Shown in pieces: positions 1-9,087 of a stretch of 64,000 nt of DNA. The notes below the pieces were generated by a model. The model made no database searches. It saw only the letters and a program-made list of their open reading frames with translations, and was not told the origin of the DNA. This DNA is from Methanococcoides orientis (GTDB taxonomy: Archaea; Halobacteriota; Methanosarcinia; Methanosarcinales; Methanosarcinaceae). The position numbers and the translations under genes were made by a program. The stretch lies in NCBI RefSeq assembly GCF_021184045.1, contig NZ_CP073710.1, positions 2,242,685-2,306,684 of the forward strand, in the 5' to 3' direction. Position 1 is the first letter of the stretch; the number at the start of each line of letters is the position of its first letter.

Positions 1-1659
1 TCACTCTGTCTGTCTTTTAACTCCGGTTCTCTTCTTAAATCCGGTACGTGCGCCGGATTTTTTGGATCCGCCATATCCTTCTGATCTTCCAGAGCCTTCA
101 CCACTTCTTGACTTAGATCCATCATATCCTCCGGACCTTTTTTGGCCTCCGCGTCCTTCTGATCTTCCAGAGCCTTCGCCACTTTTCGGCTTAGATCCGC
201 CATATCCTCCGGACCTTTTTTGGCCTCCGCGTCCTTCTGATCTTCCAGAGCCTTCGCCACTTTTCGGCTTAGATCCGCCATATCCTCCGGACCTTTTTTG
301 GCCTCCGCGTCCTTCTGATCTTCCAGAGCCTTCGCCACTTTTCGGCTTAGATCCGCCATATCCTCCGGACCTTTTTTGGCCTCCGCGTCCTTCTGATCTT
401 CCGGAGTCTTCATCACTTTTCGGCTTAGATCCGCCATATCCTCCAGACCTTTTTTGGCCTCCGCGTCCTTCTGATCTGCGACGTCCGCCGGATTTTTTGA
501 AGCTGTTCCTGTCATGACGTTTATCTTTTTCGTCCTTTATGACTACCCTTTCAACATCAGGTACAGCTTCCTTTGTGATTGTGAACTTGCGGTGATGTCT
601 CACGAGCTTTTGGAAAGCATCTGCCTCTCTGTCTGTTAAAACGTTGATGACCTTTCCTTCCTTGCCTGCTCTTGCGGTTCTGCCTATCCTGTGTACATAT
701 TCATTAACATCATCAGGGATGTCATAATTGTAGACATGTGATACATGAGGAATGTCCAGACCACGAGCAGCAACATCTGTACAGACAAGTGCATGTGCTT
801 CACTTGAATGGAACTTGTGGAGTGTGCTCTTTCTTTTTGCCTGGGTGTGACCACCATGTATAGCGATCGCATCAATGTCATTTTTCCTGAGGTTCTTCTG
901 GACGAAATCTACATTGCTTCGTGTGTTACAGAAAACCATCACTAATCCTGACCTCTCTTTTTTCAGGAGGTGGACAAGCAGGGAGAATTTAATTGGTTTT
1001 GGAACATCATAATATACCTGTTCAAGCTTTTCAGGGTCTACATGTGCTTTTGCAAAGACTTTCTGAGGCTCGTTCATGTACTTGCGTGAGAGGTACTTTA
1101 TGTCCTTGGAAACAGTTGCTGAGAAAAGCAATGTTTGTCTTTCTTCCGGACACTCTTTAACGATATCTTCAACATCATCGATGAATCCCATGTCAAGCAT
1201 TCTGTCTGCTTCATCAAGGACCAGCATTTCTACGTTGTCAAGGTCTATTGTACCTCTTCCAATATGGTCCAGAAGTCTGCCAGGTGTCGCAACAACAATA
1301 TCTGCTTTTTCAAGTTGCCTCATCTGTGGGCCAATTGCAACTCCACCGTAGATTGATGCAATTTTTAATCTCTTGTGACGGGAGAACTCTTTCAGTGAGT
1401 TATGGACCTGCTCTGCCAGTTCCCTTGTAGGGGTGAGGACCAGGGCCTTTATTCCCCTTCCAGTCTCAATTTTCTGGATAATGCCACATCCGAATGCGAG
1501 TGTTTTGCCGGATCCGGTAGCTGCTCCTCCAATTATATCCTTTCCTTCAAGGATAAGCGGGATTGCCATTGACTGAATTTCCGTAGGGGCTTCAAAATTC
1601 TTTTCTTCGATTGATCTTAGGATCGCTTCTTCGATCCCTAGGTTTTTAAATGATTCCAT
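1..1659 (-). CDS. deaD: DEAD-box ATP-dependent RNA helicase with C-terminal RGG-like repeats
   Basis: Unwinds structured RNA using ATP. The 552-residue protein has the full DEAD-box core: Q-motif region at the N-terminus, Walker A AATGSGKT near residue 50, PTRELA, TPGR, DEAD (VLDEADRMLD), SAT, then HRIGRTARAG near residue 325. After the core comes a basic Gly/Arg/Ser tail with five 26-residue repeats (start SEGRGGQKRSGGYGGS) and a partial sixth, probably an RNA-binding extension. A cold-induced helicase with a repeated C-terminal tail is known from Methanococcoides burtonii, and this looks like its orthologue. The start ATG is preceded by AGGTAATC, and the stop is at the window edge. It probably acts in RNA remodelling in the cold; that role is inferred from the family. 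Confidence 0.96.
   Translation of the reverse strand: MESFKNLGIEEAILRSIEEKNFEAPTEIQSMAIPLILEGKDIIGGAATGSGKTLAFGCGIIQKIETGRGIKALVLTPTRELAEQVHNSLKEFSRHKRLKIASIYGGVAIGPQMRQLEKADIVVATPGRLLDHIGRGTIDLDNVEMLVLDEADRMLDMGFIDDVEDIVKECPEERQTLLFSATVSKDIKYLSRKYMNEPQKVFAKAHVDPEKLEQVYYDVPKPIKFSLLVHLLKKERSGLVMVFCNTRSNVDFVQKNLRKNDIDAIAIHGGHTQAKRKSTLHKFHSSEAHALVCTDVAARGLDIPHVSHVYNYDIPDDVNEYVHRIGRTARAGKEGKVINVLTDREADAFQKLVRHHRKFTITKEAVPDVERVVIKDEKDKRHDRNSFKKSGGRRRSEGRGGQKRSGGYGGSKPKSDEDSGRSEGRGGQKRSGGYGGSKPKSGEGSGRSEGRGGQKRSGGYGGSKPKSGEGSGRSEGRGGQKRSGGYGGSKPKSGEGSGRSEGRGGQKRSGGYDGSKSRSGEGSGRSEGYGGSKKSGARTGFKKRTGVKRQTE
85..474 (-). repeat. Five 78-bp in-frame tandem repeats in helicase gene
   Basis: Five units of exactly 78 bp encode the 26-residue tail repeats. 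The three central copies are almost identical at DNA level and the outer copies carry a few substitutions (DEDSG for GEGSG, YDGSKSRS for YGGSKPKS), a gradient typical of an array that grows by unequal crossover or slippage. A partial sixth unit lies at about 61-84. The opposite strand is also open through the array, giving a proline-rich shadow ORF. Confidence 0.95.
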
Positions 1660-1795
1660 GATGATTACCTGTTAATATATATCTAATTCTTAAAAGAAGA
1701 AGAGCAACGTCTTTGTCTCTCGTTCTTGGCAAATCCCCACCGGAAATCTTGTTAGAAATCATTTTTATATTAATTATGATGGGGGTTTTTAACCT
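1660..1795 (-). promoter_or_regulatory. Helicase promoter and leader
   Basis: Two AT-rich candidate TATA boxes read on the minus strand, TTAATATAAAAAT (1761-1773) and GGTTAAAAACC (1784-1794). They predict transcript starts about 80-105 nt before the ATG, so the mRNA has a long leader. A long leader is reported for the cold-induced M. burtonii homologue. I see no convincing gene between 1660 and 1986. Confidence 0.45.
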
Positions 1796-1900
1796 ATTTC
1801 GTTTCAGATGCCCTTTCATGAATCTTTCTGCTTATAAACATTGTCCTATAAGAAGCAAAAAAAGGAGCTTTGGAAACATCCTTTCAAAAATATAGTAGTA

Positions 1901-1910
1901 TAGTATATAC
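1901..1910 (+). promoter_or_regulatory. TATA box for radical SAM gene
   Basis: TAGTATATAC lies about 80 bp before the ATG at 1987, giving an expected leader of roughly 55 nt. It is read from base composition and spacing only. Confidence 0.4.
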
Positions 1911-1986
1911 CGGACAAATGCTAAGTTTTATCAATACCGATGGAAGATATAGTGCACTTTAATGAGCATTCGATCAAAGAGTAACC

Positions 1987-2961
1987 ATGTCTAAATTTTC
2001 TCCCACCATCGCAGCACGTGCGATCTGGCAGATGAGGGTACGAAAGAGACCTTTTGTTCTCTCACATGCGGTCAATTCGAGATGTAACATGAGCTGTAGC
2101 TTTTGTGAATACTGGAAGAAGCCGGGAGATGAGATGAGCCTCGATGATATTTTCAGGATGCTTGATGATGCTCACTCTTTCGGTATTGGGGCCTATAATG
2201 CCTGGACGGTCGAACCTCTTCTTCGGGAAGACCTGCCCCAGATCCTTGCGTATGCTAAAAGTAAGGGTATGATCACGTCCCTGATAACTAATGGTAAATT
2301 GCTGAAAGAAAGGATAAATGACCTTGATGACCTTGATTATCTTTCTGTTTCTGTGGATGGGACAAAAAGCTACAAAGAGATACGTGGCATTGATTTTGAG
2401 ATAATACTGGATGCCATTATGGCTGTCAGGGACAAGCTGAAAAATCCTCTGTTGATGAACTGTGTTATCAGTGGTAAGAACCTTGATGACATCGAAGAAC
2501 TTATCCAGCTGGCACAAGATATCGATGTGAAGATCTCATTTGAGCCTCTGTATGAGTTCAGGGGGATCAAAGAGGATGTCTGGGGCAACATGGGCATTCG
2601 TGATATGGAAAAATACCGATGTACGGTAGATCGCATAATCGAGATGAAAAATGCTGGTTATCCAATTATAAATTCACTTACCTATCTAAAAATGATAAAA
2701 GAGCTGAAAAAGGGATATAATTGCCATGTCAATAATTTGATCCTGGATGTTACTGCAGATGGTTCTATTGAGAACTGCCGTATTCACAGGGAGCGTTTAG
2801 GTAATGTGAAGGACGGTATCGTCAATGTGTGGAAAAGCTCAAAAGTCCGTCAAAAGGAATTGACAGAAAATTGTGAAGGATGCTTCTTTTTTGGTTATGT
2901 TGAAAATAGCCTGATGTATGATCTGAATCTCGAGGTCTTACAGCATTATGAGTGGATGTGA
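1987..2961 (+). CDS. Radical SAM protein of unknown substrate
   Basis: 324 residues. The CNMSCSFC cluster near residue 36 is the CxxxCxxC motif that binds the radical 4Fe-4S cluster and S-adenosylmethionine, and SVDG near residue 120 fits the barrel. The C-terminal part carries further cysteines (NCRIHRERLGNV and NCEGCFF), suggesting a second, auxiliary cluster or SPASM-like tail. The protein is soluble, with no membrane segment. It stands alone between the divergent helicase and a symporter, so context does not reveal the substrate. Radical SAM membership is certain; the reaction is unknown. Confidence 0.85.
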   Translation: MSKFSPTIAARAIWQMRVRKRPFVLSHAVNSRCNMSCSFCEYWKKPGDEMSLDDIFRMLDDAHSFGIGAYNAWTVEPLLREDLPQILAYAKSKGMITSLITNGKLLKERINDLDDLDYLSVSVDGTKSYKEIRGIDFEIILDAIMAVRDKLKNPLLMNCVISGKNLDDIEELIQLAQDIDVKISFEPLYEFRGIKEDVWGNMGIRDMEKYRCTVDRIIEMKNAGYPIINSLTYLKMIKELKKGYNCHVNNLILDVTADGSIENCRIHRERLGNVKDGIVNVWKSSKVRQKELTENCEGCFFFGYVENSLMYDLNLEVLQHYEWM

Positions 2962-3097
2962 TCTTTTCGAATATTTCTTAGTTCATCTGTATCTATAATG
3001 ATGTGAAATATGGTAGTTTTCATCCAGTTTTTAAATATTGTTCTCCATTAATTTGATGTATTTTTTGAATGTGAAATTGCTTTTTATTTTGAAAGAG

Positions 3098-3108
3098 TTT
3101 ATATATTA
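3098..3108 (+). promoter_or_regulatory. TATA box for symporter gene
   Basis: TTTATATATTA about 110 bp before the ATG at 3217 predicts a leader near 85-90 nt. The rest of the 255-bp gap 2962-3216 is AT-rich without a recognisable gene. Confidence 0.4.
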
Positions 3109-3216
3109 AACCAAATATGTCCTTAGTACTCTTTAATAAGAATATGTTATTTGGTTCATTTCAATAATTTAGAAATACATCTTGATAAATGAAATAAATT
3201 ATTTTGAGGTTTAATT

Positions 3217-5133
3217 ATGGATGGTTATCAATTGTTTATGGCAATGCTTGCAGTCTACCTTTGTGGACTGATCGGCGTTGGTTGGTACTTTACAAAAAGA
3301 CAAAAGACAGTAACTGATTTCTGGCTCGCTGGTCGTAAGATCGGTGCGATAGGAATCGGATTCTCATCGGCAGCTTCGTGGCTGACCGCTGGTGGAATAT
3401 TAGCCGTGATAGGATTCTTCATGCTACTTGGAATGGGCTCTATATGGGGTTTCGTAGCACCGAACATTCTTGCACTGCTTATAATCGCTATATTCGTGAA
3501 AAGGATCAAACACCTTCCTGCTATCACACAGGCAGAGCTTCTTGAACAGAGGTACAGTTCTGCTATCCGTGCTCCGGTGGGGATCATCATTGCTATCGTG
3601 ATGATACTTTTCGCAGTTGCTGATATCAAGGGTTTTGCTCTTGTTCTTCAGATATTCTATGGACTTGATCCGATATATGCGGCTCTGATCGTTGCCCTTG
3701 CAGTATCTGTGTATGTTACCCTTGGTGGTTTGAGTGCTGTTGTCTGGACCGATGTGATCCAGTTCGCGTTCCTTTCCATATTTGCAATTGTAATGGCATT
3801 CCTCGCAGTTGATTCAGCTACCTCAGGTGTTGCTGATATTTCAACAGCAGCTGATCTTTTCTCTGGTGTTCCTACTGACTGGTGGAATCCATTCATCATC
3901 GGTATGCCAATGGTTCTGATCTTCGTATTTGCGATCGTTCCGGGATGGATCACTGAACAGGACCCATGGCAGAAGGTCTGGGCAGCTAAGGATTCAACTT
4001 CCGCAAGGAATGGTCTGGTACTCGGTTCCCTTTTGGTCACCATCGTATTTGCTGCATGTGCAGTTATTGCCATCGGACTGAATGCATTGTATCCGGAGAT
4101 CGCTGCAGCAGGATTCCCAATGGGAATGGCTCAGGCAGAGCCTGCATTACTGACCTATATAGTAAGCACTTTTTCACCTGCAGTGATCGGTATAAGTGCA
4201 ATTGGCCTTGCAGCAGCTTCAATGTCCTGTGCTGATACTTTTGCTACATCAGGTGCATCATGTGTCTCACGTGATATTTACCAGAGATTTGTAAAACCGG
4301 ATGCAACAATGAAGCAGATGCTTGCTATCAACAGACTCAGTGTACTTTTCATAGTTGGCGCAGCAACTGTGGGCTCATTCTTCATTAACAGTATCATCGA
4401 TGCGATCCACATTGCAACTTTCATCGCAAGTGCGTCCTATTTCTTCCCTCTGATGGGTGGACTTTACTGGAAACGTGCTACAAAGGAAGGTGCATTGGCA
4501 GGTCTTCTTGTTGGTGCTATTGCACAGATCTCCTTTACTGTCTATGATCTTTCAATGACCGCACCTATGGCTCCTCCATATCTTGAAACCGTACATCCGG
4601 TCCTTATGGGCCATGGTGTCATTGTCGGAATGGCATTGAGTGGAATTGCATTCTTTGGTGTTTCGTTTATGACAAGGCCATCCCACATCATCAATCTTGC
4701 TCCATTCTTTAAGGAAGCAGCAGAAGAGCTGGCAAGTCACGAGGCACAAACAGTGGATGAGAAGAGTGCAGAGTACCAGAAATTCCTCAATAATGTCGAT
4801 GCGCAGGTCACAGGGGAGCGTGCACACCTTCATTTGAGACTTGAAGGCTCTGCAACAGTTAACTGGACTAAATTCGTTGACCAGCTAAAAGAATCCTATC
4901 CTGCATGGGTCACTCCAACAGGCATTGATTCTGTGTACCGGTTGATCCAGGCTGACATGCTTGCATGTGTTTCCATCACACGTGGTGAAAGCGAGAAAGA
5001 TATCTGGTTTGCATCCGAGCCACCTGTAGATTCTGTTGAGATGCAGAAAAGGGAACTTTTCATTGCATATAAAGAGGTTGCAGCTGCTCTTGAAGAGACA
5101 GGTGTTCTCCTCACAATGGCAAACAACGAGTAA
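3217..5133 (+). CDS. Sodium:solute symporter family protein
   Basis: A 638-residue polytopic membrane protein of the SSS family, importing a small solute with Na+. The first helix is followed by FWLAGRKIGAIGIGFSSAASW, a typical SSS signature, and there are about 12-13 hydrophobic segments to residue ~500. The last ~130 residues are hydrophilic and charged and should form a cytoplasmic domain. The substrate (proline, acetate, compatible solute or other) cannot be read from sequence or neighbours. The gene is monocistronic, with its own TATA box and a strong terminator. Confidence 0.9.
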   Translation: MDGYQLFMAMLAVYLCGLIGVGWYFTKRQKTVTDFWLAGRKIGAIGIGFSSAASWLTAGGILAVIGFFMLLGMGSIWGFVAPNILALLIIAIFVKRIKHLPAITQAELLEQRYSSAIRAPVGIIIAIVMILFAVADIKGFALVLQIFYGLDPIYAALIVALAVSVYVTLGGLSAVVWTDVIQFAFLSIFAIVMAFLAVDSATSGVADISTAADLFSGVPTDWWNPFIIGMPMVLIFVFAIVPGWITEQDPWQKVWAAKDSTSARNGLVLGSLLVTIVFAACAVIAIGLNALYPEIAAAGFPMGMAQAEPALLTYIVSTFSPAVIGISAIGLAAASMSCADTFATSGASCVSRDIYQRFVKPDATMKQMLAINRLSVLFIVGAATVGSFFINSIIDAIHIATFIASASYFFPLMGGLYWKRATKEGALAGLLVGAIAQISFTVYDLSMTAPMAPPYLETVHPVLMGHGVIVGMALSGIAFFGVSFMTRPSHIINLAPFFKEAAEELASHEAQTVDEKSAEYQKFLNNVDAQVTGERAHLHLRLEGSATVNWTKFVDQLKESYPAWVTPTGIDSVYRLIQADMLACVSITRGESEKDIWFASEPPVDSVEMQKRELFIAYKEVAAALEETGVLLTMANNE

Positions 5134-5144
5134 TTTTTAAGTTT

Positions 5145-5180
5145 CACTCCCGTTCTTCGGGAGTGCTATCTCTTTTTTTT
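5145..5180 (+). terminator. Hairpin plus U-run after symporter
   Basis: An 8-bp perfect stem CACTCCCG/CGGGAGTG with loop TTCTT is followed within 8 nt by a T-run. It looks like an intrinsic terminator. Confidence 0.75.
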
Positions 5181-5242
5181 CAATAACCTTTTTTACCAAT
5201 GGGACCCATTATTTTTTTGATAAACTGTTTGTGATGTGTACA

Positions 5243-6154
5243 ATGAATAAACAAATTATAACAGTAGTACTTCTCTTTGCCCTTGCGATAATGGCATCAG
5301 GCTGCATCGATGAGCTTGTGCCTGTGGACGAAGAAGTGGCACCAGCTGACCTTTCCATGTATGAGCTGGAGGTCTTTAACGATCCTGCAGAAGATGGTGG
5401 GTTTGTTAATACGACTACGTTCTATCTTACAGATAACGGGTCTGCAAATGTTGTTCATATGATAGTGAACGCTTCTGTTATTGAAGTCATACCTCTGGAA
5501 GATATGCTGAACCCGAACAAGGAAGCGATCTCAAATATTGTGATCCTTGCAGGTAGCTCAAATGACACGGAACCGTCCTTTGAAACATTTGAGGGACTTT
5601 CAACATCTTCAGTAGAGGATATGCCGGTTTTTAATTACACTATGGATGATGAGGTCCTTCGTGGGCAAAAACACATCTACATAAGGTTCAATGAGAGCAT
5701 CACAGGTATTGTGGCCTATAGTCTGGCAACTCCCGGTGGGCAGGATTTCATGTATGTCCCGGCCCATGATTCTGTTGTGAGGTTTGTTTTGCCGGAAGGA
5801 TATACTACCGGAAATCCCTTTGTGGGAAAAGTGAGCCCTGATCCTGAAGATATATACTTCGATGATCTCAACAGGGAAGTTCTTGTGTGGTATAATCTGC
5901 GTGCAACGCCCGGTTCATTTACAGAAATGGCAAGGGATTTCCTGAAAGTTGAGGTCTCTGATGAAGACTTTCCATATAAACCAATAATCATCAAGTTCTA
6001 TCAGGAATCTGCTCCACGTATGCTTCTGATAGGCACAAGTATTCTTGGTGCAGGCGTGCTTATAGTCCTCGGAAACTACCTTTCAACAAGACGAAAACTT
6101 CGGAAAACGCGTGAATTGATCGAAGAAGACTTTGATCAGAAAAGGAAAAATTGA
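5243..6154 (+). CDS. Predicted lipoprotein with C-terminal membrane anchor (DUF5803-like)
   Basis: About 303 residues. The N-terminus has a signal sequence ending in a lipobox-like IMASGC, so the cysteine is probably lipid-modified. A central extracellular, beta-rich, acidic domain is followed near residue 265 by a hydrophobic helix (MLLIGTSILGAGVLIVLGNYL) and a basic, cytoplasmic-looking tail. The arrangement resembles archaeal DUF5803 proteins; function is unknown. ATG 5243 was chosen because it gives a normal signal peptide; GTG 5231 and ATG 5234 are alternatives. It is convergent with the metallo-hydrolase gene. Confidence 0.7.
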   Translation: MNKQIITVVLLFALAIMASGCIDELVPVDEEVAPADLSMYELEVFNDPAEDGGFVNTTTFYLTDNGSANVVHMIVNASVIEVIPLEDMLNPNKEAISNIVILAGSSNDTEPSFETFEGLSTSSVEDMPVFNYTMDDEVLRGQKHIYIRFNESITGIVAYSLATPGGQDFMYVPAHDSVVRFVLPEGYTTGNPFVGKVSPDPEDIYFDDLNREVLVWYNLRATPGSFTEMARDFLKVEVSDEDFPYKPIIIKFYQESAPRMLLIGTSILGAGVLIVLGNYLSTRRKLRKTRELIEEDFDQKRKN

Positions 6155-6173
6155 AATTAATAATTGAAAAGAA

Positions 6174-6201
6174 CTGAGATCTGATGTAGGTCCGATCTCA
6201 G
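6174..6201. terminator. Convergent-gene hairpin
   Basis: An 8-bp perfect stem CTGAGATC/GATCTCAG lies between the two convergent genes and overlaps the metallo-hydrolase stop. There is no long T-run, so bidirectional termination is only possible. Confidence 0.4.
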
Positions 6202-6944
6202 AATGTAAATTCCATTCCGTCATATCCTAACGGGTATGTTTCGGATGCCTCGTTGTGAGGTTTAAAATAATGGCTCAGGTGTGTCATAACGACCTCCTTT
6301 GCCCTGATATTTTCAGCCATTTCCAATGCTTCTTTTGCATCCATGTGCTTCTTTACATGGAATCCTACATCATCGGGTATAATGGCATCCACTATGAACA
6401 GGTCGGGTTCCATAATAAGTTCAAGGCTATTCTCCGGTATGTTATTATCAGTATCACCACTGATGACAACCTTTTTTTCACCTTCGCATATCATCACACC
6501 TATGGCTCTTTCCACAGGTGGGTGATTCACTTCGAATAGTGTGAATTCAAGTCCTATGAGATCAAAAGTTTCGCCGGGATGGACGTCATGCCTTCTTGGT
6601 CTTAAAAATGAGACATAATCAAGTATGTAGTCCAGTGTTTCGGTCACTCCGTAGACATCCACATGGCTCTGAACACGGTGGAACTCACCAAAACCGGTGT
6701 AATGGTCATAATGGCCATGTGTCCAGATGACTCCGTCAATATGCCGGATCCCCTTGTTGAGCATCTGTTGTCTCATGTCCGGGCTTGTATCAATAAGAAC
6801 TCTGCCTTCATCGGATTCCACAAGGACTGAAAAACGTGTGCGGTTACTTTTACCTCCGTTGCGGGCATCCGTGCATGTACGACAATCGCAACCGATAATG
6901 GGTGTGCCGGGCGCATCACCTGTTCCAAGGAGTGTTATCTTCAT
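6198..6944 (-). CDS. MBL-fold metallo-hydrolase, PhnP-like
   Basis: 248 residues of the metallo-beta-lactamase fold, in the PhnP/RNase Z-like branch of phosphodiesterases. The metal motif THGHYDHYTG lies near residue 76, with VISGDTD near 165 and MTHLSH near 223. The early CDCRTC pair (residues 19-24) is the zinc-binding insert seen in PhnP-type proteins. The ATG lies 6 nt after the stop of the AAA+ ATPase gene, so the two are co-transcribed. It probably cleaves a cyclic or linear phosphodiester; the true substrate is unknown. Confidence 0.85.
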   Translation of the reverse strand: MKITLLGTGDAPGTPIIGCDCRTCTDARNGGKSNRTRFSVLVESDEGRVLIDTSPDMRQQMLNKGIRHIDGVIWTHGHYDHYTGFGEFHRVQSHVDVYGVTETLDYILDYVSFLRPRRHDVHPGETFDLIGLEFTLFEVNHPPVERAIGVMICEGEKKVVISGDTDNNIPENSLELIMEPDLFIVDAIIPDDVGFHVKKHMDAKEALEMAENIRAKEVVMTHLSHYFKPHNEASETYPLGYDGMEFTF

Positions 6945-6950
6945 GGGGTT

Positions 6951-8243
6951 TTAGAAACCCCCGGTATTGACAACATATTCATCGGATTTTATGTGGGCGC
7001 GCTTGTTGAACCTGTTCACCGCTTCTGTGAGGTCCTGCTGATTTATGCTGGTACGCTCTTCAACTAGGGCATTGAGCACACTTTCGCGGATTACCATGCG
7101 CAGATCTGAACCAGAGTATCCTTTGGTGAGCGGTGCAATTTCTTTCGTGTTGAACTCACCTTCTATTTCCATGGTTACAATGTCGAGGATCTCTTTTCTC
7201 ATTTTCTCGTCAGGAAGCGGGAAGTCCATTATCTCGTCGAACCTTCTCCATGCTGCAGAGTCCAGCATCCTGGGATGGTTCGTAGCGGCCATCAGAAGGA
7301 CACCATCATTGGTCAGGCTGATCTCATCAATGGCCTTGAGAAGCGTGTTGACGGCTCTCTTTAAAGCTGCATGTTCATCTGATGCCCTTGTTTTGGCGAC
7401 GAAATCGAATTCATCTATGAAGAGTATGCATGGGCTTAAGCGCTTGGCAAGTGCGAATACCCTGTCGATGTTCTTTGCTGTTTCCCCGAGGTACTGGTCT
7501 GTTATCATGGAAAGCTTGACTTCCACGAATGGTATTGAAAGGCGCTCTGACATCGCTTTTGCCACAGAGGTCTTACCGGTTCCAGGTGGTCCTACAAGGA
7601 GCACCTTTCCGATATCATACAGGCCGATGCGTTTGAGATAATCTCTGTACTCAATGGCCTTTACTATTTTTTCGACCTCTTCTTTCTGCTCTTCTGAAAG
7701 AACAAGGTATCTCATAGGTTGAACAATGTCCTCCGGGGCCATAATGTGCACCAGTTTAAGCATGTCTTCTCCAGTCTCTTCTTCGGAGATCTCACTGATA
7801 AGGGACTCGATCCATTCCCTGTCGACCTCTTTAGGTCTTGTTGCAGCACGTGCTTTCGCATAGCTGGCTCCAGTCACATTCTTCTTTTCTTCAAAATAGT
7901 ATGCAAGTGCCGGATTCTGATCGATCCTTTGAGAAGCAGTCTCCTGCTTCTGGAACCAGTCAGCAGCAACATCAAAGGATGTGAATTTTATCTTTGAGGT
8001 GAGCTCATCGATATCCAAAAAAGGAAGGGTGAATACCTGTCCCTTTATCTCTTCTATCCCAAAGAGTTTTTTTATGTCCTTTCGGGAAACGCTGATGGGC
8101 TTTGGGACGCCTTTTTGCGCACGGCTCCAGTAGTTCTTTCTGATTTCCTTTGGAAGATCATTAACATCCATTTCCGGATACTTGTTGTATATTTCTGCTG
8201 TCAATAGAAGTTCTACAATGTCAAGGGTTGTCGTGTCGGACAT
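6951..8243 (-). CDS. AAA+ ATPase of CDC48/proteasome-activator type
   Basis: About 430 residues. The N-terminal half (~190 residues) is not a domain I recognise. The C-terminal AAA module has Walker A GPPGTGKT, Walker B ILFIDEFDFV, sensor 1 LMAATNHP and the second region of homology with arginine fingers (AAWRRFDEI). It has a single ring domain, unlike Cdc48. ATG 8243 is preferred because AGGTAAG lies 5-10 nt upstream; the upstream ATG at 8279 lacks a ribosome site. It probably remodels a protein partner. Co-transcription with the metallo-hydrolase is visible, but a shared job is inference. Confidence 0.82.
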   Translation of the reverse strand: MSDTTTLDIVELLLTAEIYNKYPEMDVNDLPKEIRKNYWSRAQKGVPKPISVSRKDIKKLFGIEEIKGQVFTLPFLDIDELTSKIKFTSFDVAADWFQKQETASQRIDQNPALAYYFEEKKNVTGASYAKARAATRPKEVDREWIESLISEISEEETGEDMLKLVHIMAPEDIVQPMRYLVLSEEQKEEVEKIVKAIEYRDYLKRIGLYDIGKVLLVGPPGTGKTSVAKAMSERLSIPFVEVKLSMITDQYLGETAKNIDRVFALAKRLSPCILFIDEFDFVAKTRASDEHAALKRAVNTLLKAIDEISLTNDGVLLMAATNHPRMLDSAAWRRFDEIMDFPLPDEKMRKEILDIVTMEIEGEFNTKEIAPLTKGYSGSDLRMVIRESVLNALVEERTSINQQDLTEAVNRFNKRAHIKSDEYVVNTGGF

Positions 8244-8403
8244 GTTCTTACCTGTATAATGGGAATAATTTGATAACAATTTGATAAATGATTTGTATGC
8301 TCATGTTCCTGAGCAGTTCAGTGAACCATACGATTATGTGGTTCTTTTAGATATAATTTATGTGTTTGGCCCCGATCGAATGTTGCGTTCCCTCTCTTAT
8401 CTT

Positions 8404-8997
8404 TCATGGGACAACTCGAACATATCCTTTTTTTGGGAAATAGATGTCTCCCTTCTGAAGCAGTTTTTCCAGCGTTCTTTCAAAGTTCTCCTCATCAAGT
8501 TCCTGCCTGCGCGCATGGTCTTGAAGTTCGGTCCTCTGCATTTCACTCTGTGCTTTTTCAAGGATGGATAATATTGTCCTTGCAGGGTCCTTCTTTTTAG
8601 GTCGTTTTGTGGCAGGTGTATGTGTTGCAGACGTGTGAATGGCAGTACCGTCTGTTTCAGCTGGATGTGTGGAATTTTTCATCCTGTTGAGTTTGGCTTT
8701 GTGGTCCCTTGTCTGGAACTTCAAGCTCGTGTCCTCTTCTGTGGGGTCGGATGTAAAAGTTGAGAACGTGTGCCCGTCCGACATTGTGTCATATCCTTCC
8801 CCAAGTATCTTTGCCTGCAGATTAGTGCGTACTGCAATGGCATCTTCAAGGACATCTGTTGTGTGGAATATCCGCAATTTCCTTGTCTGCAATGTAGCTC
8901 CGCATCGCTGGCATCTTGTTGTCTTTGCTCCTTTCTGCTCTATCAGCTGTGCAGATCTTCTGCACTTTGGACACACTATGACCGAATAAACTGGCAT
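8404..8997 (-). CDS. Zinc-ribbon protein with C-terminal winged-helix-like region (DUF5817-like)
   Basis: 197 residues from ATG 8997 (a GTG one codon earlier is possible). A CPKC...CQRCG zinc ribbon lies at residues ~9-36. The middle is low-complexity and rich in Thr, Ser, His and Lys. The last ~65 residues (ILSILEKAQ to the end) are helical and end in a winged-helix-like hairpin, DIYFPKKGYVRVV. The layout fits archaeal DUF5817 proteins, probably nucleic-acid binding. A minus-strand TATA (about 9019-9030) lies close to the start, so the mRNA may have almost no leader. Confidence 0.65.
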   Translation of the reverse strand: MPVYSVIVCPKCRRSAQLIEQKGAKTTRCQRCGATLQTRKLRIFHTTDVLEDAIAVRTNLQAKILGEGYDTMSDGHTFSTFTSDPTEEDTSLKFQTRDHKAKLNRMKNSTHPAETDGTAIHTSATHTPATKRPKKKDPARTILSILEKAQSEMQRTELQDHARRQELDEENFERTLEKLLQKGDIYFPKKGYVRVVP

Positions 8998-9040
8998 CAC
9001 TGACTGGTTGTACTGTCTCGTATAAGTATAGCACCCTGCA

Positions 9041-9079
9041 ATGTCATAACCTTCAATTTATCACCGATGATGTCATAAC
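9041..9079. promoter_or_regulatory. Direct repeat in divergent promoter
   Basis: ATGTCATAAC occurs at 9041-9050 and 9070-9079, 29 bp apart, between the divergent zinc-ribbon and rimI genes. It could be a pair of operator half-sites or chance; no known regulator is recognised. Confidence 0.3.
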
Positions 9080-9087
9080 TCCCTCAC

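Noticed and set aside
62-517. Proline-rich plus-strand frame (151 aa)
   Set aside because: Antisense shadow of the helicase repeats; open only because the repeats are free of stops in that frame.
1713-1895. 60-aa plus-strand frame in the helicase leader
   Set aside because: No ATG-class start with ribosome site; AT-rich spacer with promoter elements.
8244-8279. Longer N-terminus for the AAA+ ATPase (start 8279)
   Set aside because: ATG 8243 has AGGTAAG at correct spacing, while 8279 has none.
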